DNA of 5,010 nt, from the NCBI GenBank assembly GCA_903911165.1, contig CAIWCQ010000020.1, forward strand, positions 1-5,010, read 5' to 3'. The first letter of the stretch is position 1. Each line of letters opens with the position of its first letter. This document shows, in pieces, positions 1 to 4,440 of the stretch. The translations under genes were made by a program, and so were the position numbers. Source of the stretch: an uncultured Actinomycetes bacterium (GTDB taxonomy: Bacteria > Actinomycetota > Actinomycetes > Mycobacteriales > Mycobacteriaceae). The notes under the pieces were generated by a model. It was not told the origin of the DNA and did no database searches. It saw only the letters and a list, made by a program, of their open reading frames with translations.

Positions 1-453
1 CGTGAAATCAACACGCTGGCAAGCATTTTCACGACAGTGCGGATCGACGGACCAGACTATCGGCATCGAGGGCTGTCGCCCGCTCCGGTGCCGCTCACCG
101 ATGCTGAGGTGCGCATCCGGGCCGCGCAACTGCCCGGCGCAACCATCGACGATTTCGACGCTCTGTGCGCCCATCTGGCGACCATGCATCCCTCGCGTTA
201 CCTGACCCTGATCGAGGGGATTTCAGCCGTGCACATCACCGGCGTGCGGGAACTCGACGACCAGGGCGTGGCGCTGCGCCTGGTTGCGCTAACCGATCGG
301 CTCTACGACGCCGGCATACCGGTGGTGTCTTCCGGGGCGAAACTGGACACGATCTTCTCCGAGGAGATGCTGACGGGCGGCTACCGCAAGAAATACCTGC
401 GCGCGACCTCGCGACTGATGGCGCTGAGCAACGCCGAACCCGCGGCGACTTAG
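1..453 (+). CDS. zapE: AFG1/ZapE-family P-loop ATPase, C-terminal part (5' end outside window)
   Basis: The reading frame is open from the first base and ends at TAG 451-453, giving 150 residues of a larger protein. The family is AAA-type ATPases: bacterial ZapE is a cell-division/Z-ring factor and mitochondrial AFG1 is a membrane protein quality-control factor. Numbering from the first codon here, family features visible are REINTLASIF (1-10), the FDALC segment (52-56), the block LTDRLYDAGIPVV (98-110), which matches the family's late 'LxDxLYDxxxxxx' strand, and the closing YRKKYLRATSRL (128-139), the family's conserved basic C-terminal helix ending in SRL. Walker A and B would lie upstream and cannot be checked. 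Family members are usually about 340-380 residues, so a little under half is present. I recall a mycobacterial homologue (Rv2670c) also convergent with a GNAT gene, which fits this context. The role in this organism is inferred. A 66-residue overlapping frame beginning ATG at base 2 is a shadow. Confidence 0.88.
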   Translation, partial: REINTLASIFTTVRIDGPDYRHRGLSPAPVPLTDAEVRIRAAQLPGATIDDFDALCAHLATMHPSRYLTLIEGISAVHITGVRELDDQGVALRLVALTDRLYDAGIPVVSSGAKLDTIFSEEMLTGGYRKKYLRATSRLMALSNAEPAAT

Positions 454-998
454 ACCGGCGATGCGTCGCGGCAGGGGCGAACCATCACGAAGTCATCCTC
501 CACGGCCGTGCCCAACCGGAACGTGCGCACACCGACGGTGCCGAAACCATGCTTGCGATAGAACCGTTGCGCGCGGTGGTTGCCCTGGTTGACCCCAAGC
601 CACACGGCTCTCGCGCCGCGCCGCTCCGCCCAGTCGATCCCGGGTTGCATCAGAGCCGCCGCCGCCCCGCCGCCGTGACAGTGCGGCAGCACATACATCT
701 TGGACAGTTCCACCGCGGGCTGTACGTCGATGCAGCTTGCAACGTCCGGATCGGTTCCGGTGCCATGAACCAGCATGGTGTAGCCGATGATTCGGTCGAC
801 ATCGACTGCGGTGAGGATTACCCGGTCCGGTTCGGCGAGATACTCCGCGAACCGCTGCGGCGACAGCGTAGCCGCGATGAAGTCGTCGATGTCAGCAGTG
901 GCCGCCGAGGGAGGGCAGGCAAGCGGGAACGTCACAGCGGCAACCTCGGCCAGTTCGATCAGGTTGCGGCCAGTGGCCGGCCTGACCTGCACCGGCAT
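450..998 (-). CDS. GNAT-family N-acetyltransferase
   Basis: This 182-residue protein has the normal length of a single-domain GCN5-related acetyltransferase, which moves an acetyl group from acetyl-CoA to an amine; the substrate cannot be told from sequence. The acetyl-CoA binding core is clear: strand ELSKMYVLP (97-105), then the pyrophosphate loop HCHGGGAAAALM (106-117). The usual R/Q-x-x-G-x-G/A motif is read as H108-x-x-G111-x-A113, with His in place of Arg/Gln. Motif B follows in AVWLGVNQGNHRAQRFYRKHGF (split as 131-142 and 143-152), including N140 and Y147, the usual position of the catalytic or CoA-contacting tyrosine. It is cytoplasmic, with no signal peptide or membrane segment. The ATG at 998-996 is preceded by GAGGAG five bases upstream, so the start is well supported. 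The TAA stop (452-450) interlocks with the ZapE-like gene's TAG. The gene order resembles the mycobacterial Rv2669/Rv2670c pair. Confidence 0.9.
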   Translation of the reverse strand: MPVQVRPATGRNLIELAEVAAVTFPLACPPSAATADIDDFIAATLSPQRFAEYLAEPDRVILTAVDVDRIIGYTMLVHGTGTDPDVASCIDVQPAVELSKMYVLPHCHGGGAAAALMQPGIDWAERRGARAVWLGVNQGNHRAQRFYRKHGFGTVGVRTFRLGTAVEDDFVMVRPCRDASPV

Positions 999-1003
999 CT
1001 GTG

Positions 1004-1009
1004 CTCCTC
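1004..1009 (-). promoter_or_regulatory. Ribosome binding site of the GNAT gene
   Basis: On the minus strand GAGGAG lies five bases before the ATG at 998. It is a strong anti-Shine-Dalgarno match and fixes the start of the acetyltransferase. No convincing TANNNT hexamer for this gene was found in the stretch up to 1090. Confidence 0.75.
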
Positions 1010-1084
1010 ATTCTTCAATCGGCCGGCCTCAATCCGGGCATCCTGCTTACGGCGCGGCAACCGAAAGACGGCGCTGTGCGCCGC

Positions 1085-1090
1085 TACAGT
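1085..1090 (+). promoter_or_regulatory. Candidate -10 box for the small secreted protein gene
   Basis: TACAGT fits the mycobacterial TANNNT -10 consensus. Transcription would start near 1097, giving a leader of about 25 bases with a Shine-Dalgarno sequence before the start codon. No good -35 hexamer is visible at the expected distance, so this is a pattern match only. The same 120-base interval must also hold the promoter of the divergent GNAT gene. Confidence 0.3.
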
Positions 1091-1109
1091 GCTGGTCAGT
1101 CGGTACATC

Positions 1110-1114
1110 GGAGG
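1110..1114 (+). promoter_or_regulatory. Ribosome binding site of the small secreted protein gene
   Basis: GGAGG lies 9 bases before ATG 1124 and 6 bases before an in-frame GTG at 1121. It sets the start to one of these two adjacent codons and excludes the longer open frame that reaches back to about base 1001. Confidence 0.65.
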
Positions 1115-1123
1115 CGAAGCGTG

Positions 1124-1369
1124 ATGAAGTCGAAGCATAGTAGGTTCTGGTGGTTGGTGAGTGCCGCCGTGCTCGGCCTCGGCGTCGTCGTTGTGGGTGG
1201 TCCCGCGGGATCGGCAGTCGCTGATCAGACCTGCCCCTTCGGTCAATTTGAGGACGCCACGACCCCGGGCTTTCAGTGCGTTGCGGTGTGTCCCTCCGGA
1301 ACGCTGATCGATGGTGTGACGCGCACCTGTGTGTCCGCGCCGGGCCTGCCGCCGCCGGCACTTCCCTGA
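1124..1369 (+). CDS. Small secreted protein with two CPxG cysteine repeats
   Basis: This 81-residue protein of unknown function is predicted to be exported. It opens with a basic n-region (MKSKHSR), followed by a hydrophobic core (about residues 8-27) and a signal-peptidase-like site SAVA before DQTC. The mature part is only about 48 residues and holds four cysteines. It is built from two degenerate units: CPFGQFEDATTPGFQCV and CPSGTLIDGVTRTCV, both of form CPxG-x-hydrophobic-x-D then CV. Two disulfides are likely after export. The C-terminus is proline-rich (PGLPPPALP). The start could equally be the in-frame GTG at 1121, one codon earlier; the signal peptide is unaffected. Cysteine-containing repeats with CPxG occur in other small mycobacterial exported proteins, but I do not recognise a named family. 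Reality as a gene rests on the good ribosome binding site and the textbook signal peptide. The gene is divergent from the GNAT gene and 62 bases upstream of the acyl-CoA synthetase. Confidence 0.75.
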   Translation: MKSKHSRFWWLVSAAVLGLGVVVVGGPAGSAVADQTCPFGQFEDATTPGFQCVAVCPSGTLIDGVTRTCVSAPGLPPPALP

Positions 1370-1419
1370 CCTCGGCGCCTCTTTGGGCGGTCTCGCATAC
1401 CGTCCGGCCTTGCGTTTCC

Positions 1420-1425
1420 TAGACT
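1420..1425 (+). promoter_or_regulatory. -10 box for a leaderless acyl-CoA synthetase mRNA
   Basis: TAGACT matches TANNNT and is followed by exactly six bases and then ATG 1432. If transcription begins at the A of the ATG, the hexamer sits at -12 to -7, its standard position. There is no Shine-Dalgarno sequence before this ATG, and the TAG of the hexamer is itself an in-frame stop, so the protein cannot start further upstream in this frame. Leaderless translation is common in mycobacteria. No -35 box is evident. Confidence 0.6.
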
Positions 1426-1431
1426 CGCATC

Positions 1432-3270
1432 ATGGCAGGCCTGCAGAAATCCCAAGAACGGCTCGACATCGGCAAAATTGAGCGGCGCCCGGCGTCGGTC
1501 CCGCGGATGTTCCTCGATCGTGTTGCAGCCACGCCGGGCGCCGAGGCGTTCCGTTATCCGGCCGACGGTGGCTGGACCAGCGTTACCTGGCGGCAGGTCG
1601 GTGACCGGGTGTCGCTCATCGCCGCGGGCCTGATATCGCTGGGGATCAAGCCCGAGGAACGGGTCGCACTTGCGTCCGGCACCCGCTATGAGTGGGTCGT
1701 CGTCGACTTCGCGATCCTGGCCGCAGGAGCGGCTACCACCACCGTCTACCCGACCACCCATGCCGAGGATGTGGCCTTCATCGTCGCGAACTCCGGCAGC
1801 CGGATCGTCGTGGCCGAGGATCAGGTCCAGGTCGACAAACTCATCGCCTACCGGGCTGACCTTCCCGCCGTGGACAGGGTCGTTGTCATCGACGGTTCCG
1901 GCGACGGCGACTGGGTCATCACTCTCGACGAACTTGAGGTACTGGGTGCGCAGCTGCTCGCCGACGCACCGACCGCGGTGACGGATCGCGTCGACGCGAT
2001 TCGTCCCGACCAGTTGGCCACGCTCATCTACACCTCGGGCACCACCGGTAAACCCAAGGGGGTGCGCCTGACTCAGGATTCGTGGACCTACACCGCCGCG
2101 GCGATGGATTCCCTTGGGGTGCTCTCGGAGAAAGATCTGAACTACGTGTGGCTACCCCTGGCGCACGCATTCGGAAAGGTGATGTTGGCGCTGCCGCTGG
2201 CGATTGGATTCCCGACCGTCATCGACGGCCGGGTCGACAAGATCGTCGAGAACCTGGCAGTGATCCGTCCGACCATCATGGGCGCGGTTCCGCGCATCTT
2301 CGAGAAGGTCCACGCCCGGGTCTCGGAGACGATGGCGAAGGAGACGGGTCTCAAGAAGCACCTGATCGACTGGGCGGTCAAGGTCGGGTTGGAGACGTCG
2401 CGCGTCAAGCAGTCCGGGCAACGGCCTTCGGCGTTCCTGGCGGCGCAGCACACACTTGCCGACCGGCTGGTGTTCGCGAAGATCAGGGACCGGTTCGGCG
2501 GACGGCTGCGCTTCTTCATCTCCGGTTCGGCAGCACTCGACCGCGATATCGCGCAGTGGTTCGACGCCATTGGTGTCGTGGTCTTGGAAGGCTACGGGCT
2601 GACGGAGACTTCGGCTGCCTCGACGTTGAATAGGCCAGGTGCCTATCGGTTCGGCACCGTCGGGTGGCCGTTGCCGCAGACCGAGGTCAAGATCGCCGAC
2701 GACGGGGAGATCCTGATGAAGGGTCCCGGTGTGATGAACGGCTACCACGACCTGCCAGAGGCCACCGCCGAGGCGATTGACGCCGAGGGCTGGTTTTACA
2801 CCGGGGACATCGGCGAACTCGATGCCGAGGGCTTCCTTCGGATCACCGATCGCAAAAAGGACATGTTCAAGACCTCCCAGGGCAAATACGTCGCGCCGTC
2901 GGCCATCTCGGCGAACTTCAAAGCCGTGTGCCCCTATGCCAGCGAGATCATCGTCTACGGCGAGGGAAAGCCGTATTGCGTGGCACTGGTCGGCCTGGAG
3001 GCCGAGGCGATCTCGGAATGGGCAGCCGACAACGGACTGGCCGGGTCGTCCTTCGCTGAGATCGCGCGTCACGACAAGACCCGCGAGATGATGAGTGGGT
3101 ATATCGAACAACTCAACAAGCATCTCAACCGTTGGGAGCAGGTCAAACGGTTCTCGATCATCGACCGGGAACTCACCGTCGAAGCCGGCGATATGACCCC
3201 GAGCCTCAAACTCAAGCGCAAGTCGGTTGTGGACGGTTTTCACGACAGCATCGACCTGCTGTACGCCTGA
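1432..3270 (+). CDS. Long-chain acyl-CoA synthetase (FadD-type, AMP-forming)
   Basis: This complete 612-residue member of the ANL adenylating superfamily activates a fatty acid with ATP to acyl-AMP and then acyl-CoA, in the cytoplasm or at the membrane surface. Motifs in order: ATP-binding P-loop YTSGTTGKPKG (200-210), the LPLAHAFG segment (241-248), VPRIFEKV (286-293), A5 motif EGYGLTETS (386-394), GWFYTGDIG (453-461) with the ribose-binding D459, hinge DRKKDMFKTSQGKYVAP (473-489), and the C-terminal SLKLKRK (591-597), which carries the likely adenylation lysine (K593 or K595). All key residues are present and the length is normal. The FKxxQGxYVAP hinge is typical of the long ACSL/Faa1-like branch, not of short FadD or fatty-acyl-AMP ligases, so CoA ligation is expected. 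It resembles mycobacterial FadD11/FadD15-type enzymes, but I cannot assign the number. ATG 1432 is the first possible start after an in-frame stop at 1420. Substrate chain length is not readable from sequence. Confidence 0.95.
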   Translation: MAGLQKSQERLDIGKIERRPASVPRMFLDRVAATPGAEAFRYPADGGWTSVTWRQVGDRVSLIAAGLISLGIKPEERVALASGTRYEWVVVDFAILAAGAATTTVYPTTHAEDVAFIVANSGSRIVVAEDQVQVDKLIAYRADLPAVDRVVVIDGSGDGDWVITLDELEVLGAQLLADAPTAVTDRVDAIRPDQLATLIYTSGTTGKPKGVRLTQDSWTYTAAAMDSLGVLSEKDLNYVWLPLAHAFGKVMLALPLAIGFPTVIDGRVDKIVENLAVIRPTIMGAVPRIFEKVHARVSETMAKETGLKKHLIDWAVKVGLETSRVKQSGQRPSAFLAAQHTLADRLVFAKIRDRFGGRLRFFISGSAALDRDIAQWFDAIGVVVLEGYGLTETSAASTLNRPGAYRFGTVGWPLPQTEVKIADDGEILMKGPGVMNGYHDLPEATAEAIDAEGWFYTGDIGELDAEGFLRITDRKKDMFKTSQGKYVAPSAISANFKAVCPYASEIIVYGEGKPYCVALVGLEAEAISEWAADNGLAGSSFAEIARHDKTREMMSGYIEQLNKHLNRWEQVKRFSIIDRELTVEAGDMTPSLKLKRKSVVDGFHDSIDLLYA

Positions 3271-3281
3271 GCACCGGGTCT

Positions 3282-3309
3282 TTCGGACTTCGGGTCGACG
3301 TCGTATCGT
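3282..3309 (+). promoter_or_regulatory. Candidate promoter of the four-cysteine secreted protein gene
   Basis: TATCGT at 3304-3309 fits TANNNT. TTCGGA at 3282-3287 is a weak -35-like hexamer 16 bases upstream. Transcription would start near 3315-3317, before both candidate start codons. It lies in the gap just after fadD; since no clear terminator follows fadD, read-through into this gene is also possible. Confidence 0.35.
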
Positions 3310-3350
3310 GTGTGACAGACGAGGTTGACGTGACTGATGGGAAGCGCGGG

Positions 3351-3836
3351 ATGAAGCGGTACGTTGTCGCACCCCTGGTACTCGCCGCCGCGACGGTGGT
3401 GTGGCCCGGTGCCGCGCACGCTGATCCGATCCCGCCAGGACTGCAGACGCCGTGCCCGGCCGAACTCGTGGGCACCATGACGTTGCTTCCCGACGAGCAG
3501 ACCTACGTGATCTGCCAGGAGGGCGCCGCCGGCTACGCATGGACGGCGGCGCCGGTGCCGTTCGAGCCGAACGACACCTGGCTCAGTTATGGTCCGGCGA
3601 TCACCCTGCACGGGCAGGGTATGCGCAACCCGAATCTGTCGTCCGGGTGGTGGACGGCCACCCCGCAGGACGACGAGACCGAGTGCCGCGTGCAGCAGGA
3701 GACGGTGGTCGAAGCTGGAGTGCTGTCGCAACCTCAGGTGTCGCAGGCAGCGAAGGGCGAGCAGTTATCTGTGGAGATGCTGCCGAAACTGTTCTACGTG
3801 GAGCTTTCCGGGAACTGCCGCTGGGAACAGGACTAG
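3351..3836 (+). CDS. Secreted four-cysteine protein of unknown function
   Basis: This 161-residue exported protein was not recognised as a named family. The signal peptide is clear: MKRY basic start, hydrophobic core VVAPLVLAAATVVW (5-18), and cleavage after AHA at about residue 24, giving a mature N-terminus DPIPPGL. The mature protein has four cysteines (C35, C55, C112, C156), enough for two disulfides, and several Trp/Tyr residues, which suggests a compact beta-rich domain. There is no lipobox, no further membrane segment and no catalytic motif that I can name. An alternative in-frame GTG start at 3330 has a GAGG five bases upstream and would add seven residues (VTDGKRG) without destroying the signal peptide. 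ATG 3351 was chosen because it gives the cleanest n-region, but its ribosome binding site is weak. The gene follows fadD and converges on the small minus-strand gene 47 bases downstream. Confidence 0.85.
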   Translation: MKRYVVAPLVLAAATVVWPGAAHADPIPPGLQTPCPAELVGTMTLLPDEQTYVICQEGAAGYAWTAAPVPFEPNDTWLSYGPAITLHGQGMRNPNLSSGWWTATPQDDETECRVQQETVVEAGVLSQPQVSQAAKGEQLSVEMLPKLFYVELSGNCRWEQD

Positions 3837-3865
3837 GGCCGGGTTACGGCGCTGATCTCAGACCC

Positions 3866-3894
3866 TAAACCGGCTGGATCGGGTCAGCGGGTTA
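3866..3894. terminator. Weak inverted repeat between convergent genes
   Basis: TAAACCGGCTG (3866-3876) can pair imperfectly with CAGCGGGTTA (3885-3894) around an 8-base loop, with one mismatch and one bulged G. It spans the stop codon of the minus-strand gene and lies 30 bases after the plus-strand stop. There is no T-tract on either strand. It might serve both genes as a bidirectional terminator, but the pairing is modest. Confidence 0.2.
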
Positions 3895-4132
3895 AGCCAT
3901 CGGTGATCTGCTCGAAGACCACCAGATCGACCTTGCGGCGCAATTCAGCGATGCGGTCGGGATCGGGTGCGGCGACATTGACGAACGCCTGCAGCAGGGG
4001 TAGCAGGCGCGGCGGGTCGCTGGCCATCGCATCGGCGTACACGGCGGCGACCTTCATGGTGTTGCGTTCGGCGACGGCTTCGGCGAGTTCCAGCGCCGCA
4101 AGCCAGTCGCGAACCTCTGGGGCGATGTTCAT
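3884..4132 (-). CDS. Small helical hypothetical protein
   Basis: This 82-residue cytoplasmic protein was not recognised. It has no signal peptide, cysteines or membrane segment. The sequence is rich in Ala, Leu, Glu and Arg and reads as consecutive helices: about residues 6-24 (VRDWLAALELAEAVAERN), 25-38, 43-57 (PRLLPLLQAFVNVAA) and 59-76, separated by a DPPR turn and a PDPDR turn. That suggests a small helical bundle. Good codon bias across the whole frame and lack of a better frame on the opposite strand support it. The start is uncertain: ATG 4132-4130 has GGAG only three bases upstream, while in-frame GTG 4141-4139 would add three residues (VEH) and has no ribosome binding site. The ATG is preferred. 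It converges with the secreted protein gene. An 81-residue plus-strand frame over the same bases is rejected as a shadow. The function is unknown, and nothing here indicates a toxin-antitoxin partner. Confidence 0.65.
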   Translation of the reverse strand: MNIAPEVRDWLAALELAEAVAERNTMKVAAVYADAMASDPPRLLPLLQAFVNVAAPDPDRIAELRRKVDLVVFEQITDGLTR

Positions 4133-4137
4133 ATGCT
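4132..4137 (+). promoter_or_regulatory. Possible -10 box for a leaderless small ORF
   Basis: TATGCT fits TANNNT and stands seven bases before ATG 4145. It overlaps the start codon of the minus-strand hypothetical gene, so the two would be divergent and back to back. Short hexamer matches are common by chance, so this is tentative. Confidence 0.2.
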
Positions 4138-4144
4138 CCACCCA

Positions 4145-4255
4145 ATGATCGATTCAGTGAGGTTCGCGACGCTGGGCGTGATTGTGGGGGCGGGGACCGG
4201 GTCGCCCTCGTCTGCGCTGGATAAAACGGCGGTGCTGCCCACCATTTTTCAATGA
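4145..4255 (+). CDS. Candidate 36-codon leaderless small ORF (speculative)
   Basis: ATG 4145 to TGA 4253-4255 encodes 36 residues. The N-terminal part MIDSVRFATLGVIVGAG is short, basic and then hydrophobic, like the start of an exported or membrane-associated peptide; the rest is TGSPSSALDKTAVLPTIFQ. There is no Shine-Dalgarno sequence before the ATG, but a TANNNT hexamer lies seven bases upstream, as expected for a leaderless message. A stable hairpin begins 28 bases after the stop. ORFs this short are common by chance, and I recognise no homologue, so this is only a candidate. It might also be a decayed gene start. Confidence 0.15.
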   Translation: MIDSVRFATLGVIVGAGTGSPSSALDKTAVLPTIFQ

Positions 4256-4282
4256 TCCACCCTGTCGCGGCGGAAGCGCGGT

Positions 4283-4310
4283 AACCGGAATCGGCGCGTC
4301 GCTGCCGGTT
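4283..4310 (+). terminator. Stable stem-loop, possible terminator or RNA structure
   Basis: AACCGG (4283-4288) pairs perfectly with CCGGTT (4305-4310). Inside, after an AAT bulge, CGGCG (4292-4296) pairs with CGCTG (4300-4304) including one G-T wobble, around a CGT loop. That makes 11 base pairs in all. It is followed by CTTGATTAAC, not a T-run. Mycobacterial terminators often lack a U-tract, so termination is possible but not shown. Confidence 0.35.
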
Positions 4311-4329
4311 CTTGATTAACAGCAGTAGT

Positions 4330-4345
4330 GGTGGCTTCGGCCGCC
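4330..4345 (+). terminator. Hairpin capped by a C(TTCG)G tetraloop
   Basis: GGTGGC (4330-4335) pairs with GCCGCC (4340-4345), with one T-G wobble, around a TTCG loop. In RNA this is the exceptionally stable C(UUCG)G tetraloop, which is common in intrinsic terminators and structured RNAs. It lies 19 bases after the preceding stem-loop. No T-tract follows. It is about 95 bases upstream of the phzF-like start. Confidence 0.35.
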
Positions 4346-4363
4346 GACTGCGTGCCCACGTGC

Positions 4364-4394
4364 CCCTAGGGCCATGAACGCCGCACCCCTAGGG
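4364..4394. promoter_or_regulatory. Paired CCCTAGGG palindromes, candidate operator
   Basis: Two identical perfect 8-base palindromes CCCTAGGG lie at 4364-4371 and 4387-4394, each preceded by an extra C. Their centres are 23 bases apart, about two helical turns, and lie about 73 and 50 bases before the predicted transcription start at 4441. Repeated dyad sites at this spacing and position are typical of dimeric regulator binding. CTAG-containing sites are generally scarce in bacterial DNA, which makes a close pair less likely by chance. The regulator is unknown. Confidence 0.4.
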
Positions 4395-4428
4395 AAGCGG
4401 ACGAACTACTCAGGTTCGGGAGCCGAGT

Positions 4429-4434
4429 TAGATT
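4429..4434 (+). promoter_or_regulatory. -10 box for a leaderless phzF-like mRNA
   Basis: TAGATT matches TANNNT and is followed by exactly six bases and ATG 4441, so it would sit at -12 to -7 if transcription starts at the A of ATG. Its TAG is an in-frame stop, so this ATG is the earliest possible start. The only purine-rich sequence before the ATG is GCGGG, directly abutting it and too close to act as a normal ribosome binding site. Confidence 0.55.
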
Positions 4435-4440
4435 TGCGGG

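Larger units (their letters stand above)
4142..4440. other. 300-base intergenic region without an established gene
   Basis: All frames are short and stop-rich apart from one 36-codon ORF near the left end. Base composition is more mixed than in the genes, with AT-richer patches around 4220-4255 and 4311-4328. What it does hold is structural: two stable hairpins (4283-4310 and 4330-4345), two identical CCCTAGGG palindromes (4364-4371 and 4387-4394), an 8-base direct repeat CAATGATC (4143-4150 and 4250-4257), and a likely -10 box for the downstream gene. It therefore appears to be the regulatory region of the phzF-like gene, possibly with a small transcript upstream. No tRNA or recognised riboswitch was seen. 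Confidence 0.6.

Noticed and set aside
975..1028. Two GGCCGGCC palindromes (975-982 and 1021-1028) as operators of the divergent promoter
   Set aside because: GC-only palindromes are frequent in DNA of this composition, and the first lies inside the GNAT coding region.
165..1124. 319-codon plus-strand frame covering the GNAT gene
   Set aside because: It overlaps both the ZapE-like end and the whole GNAT gene, whose motifs are clear. The translation is Arg/Ala/His-rich with no recognisable domain.
1376..1389. CGCC/GGCG mini hairpin after the small secreted gene, considered as a terminator
   Set aside because: It has only four base pairs around a 6-base loop and no T-tract, which is expected by chance at this GC content.
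3271..3300. Repeated CGGGTC and a GTC/GAC mini-stem after fadD as a terminator
   Set aside because: The stem is three strong pairs at most and there is no T-run, so it does not support termination.
2152..3540. 462-codon open frame on the minus strand, antisense to fadD
   Set aside because: It lies wholly opposite a gene with every expected acyl-CoA synthetase motif. Its translation is Arg-rich and low in complexity, as usual for shadow frames in high-GC DNA, and it runs across the fadD stop into the next gene.
3903..4148. 81-codon plus-strand frame opposite the small helical protein
   Set aside because: It is Ser/Ala/Arg-rich and lacks a ribosome binding site. The minus-strand frame has better codon use and a coherent helical pattern, though for a gene this short the choice is not absolute.
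4143..4257. Direct repeat CAATGATC (4143-4150 and 4250-4257) as an insertion or attachment-site scar
   Set aside because: It is only 8 bases, with no inverted ends, integrase or transposase nearby. Chance is an adequate explanation.
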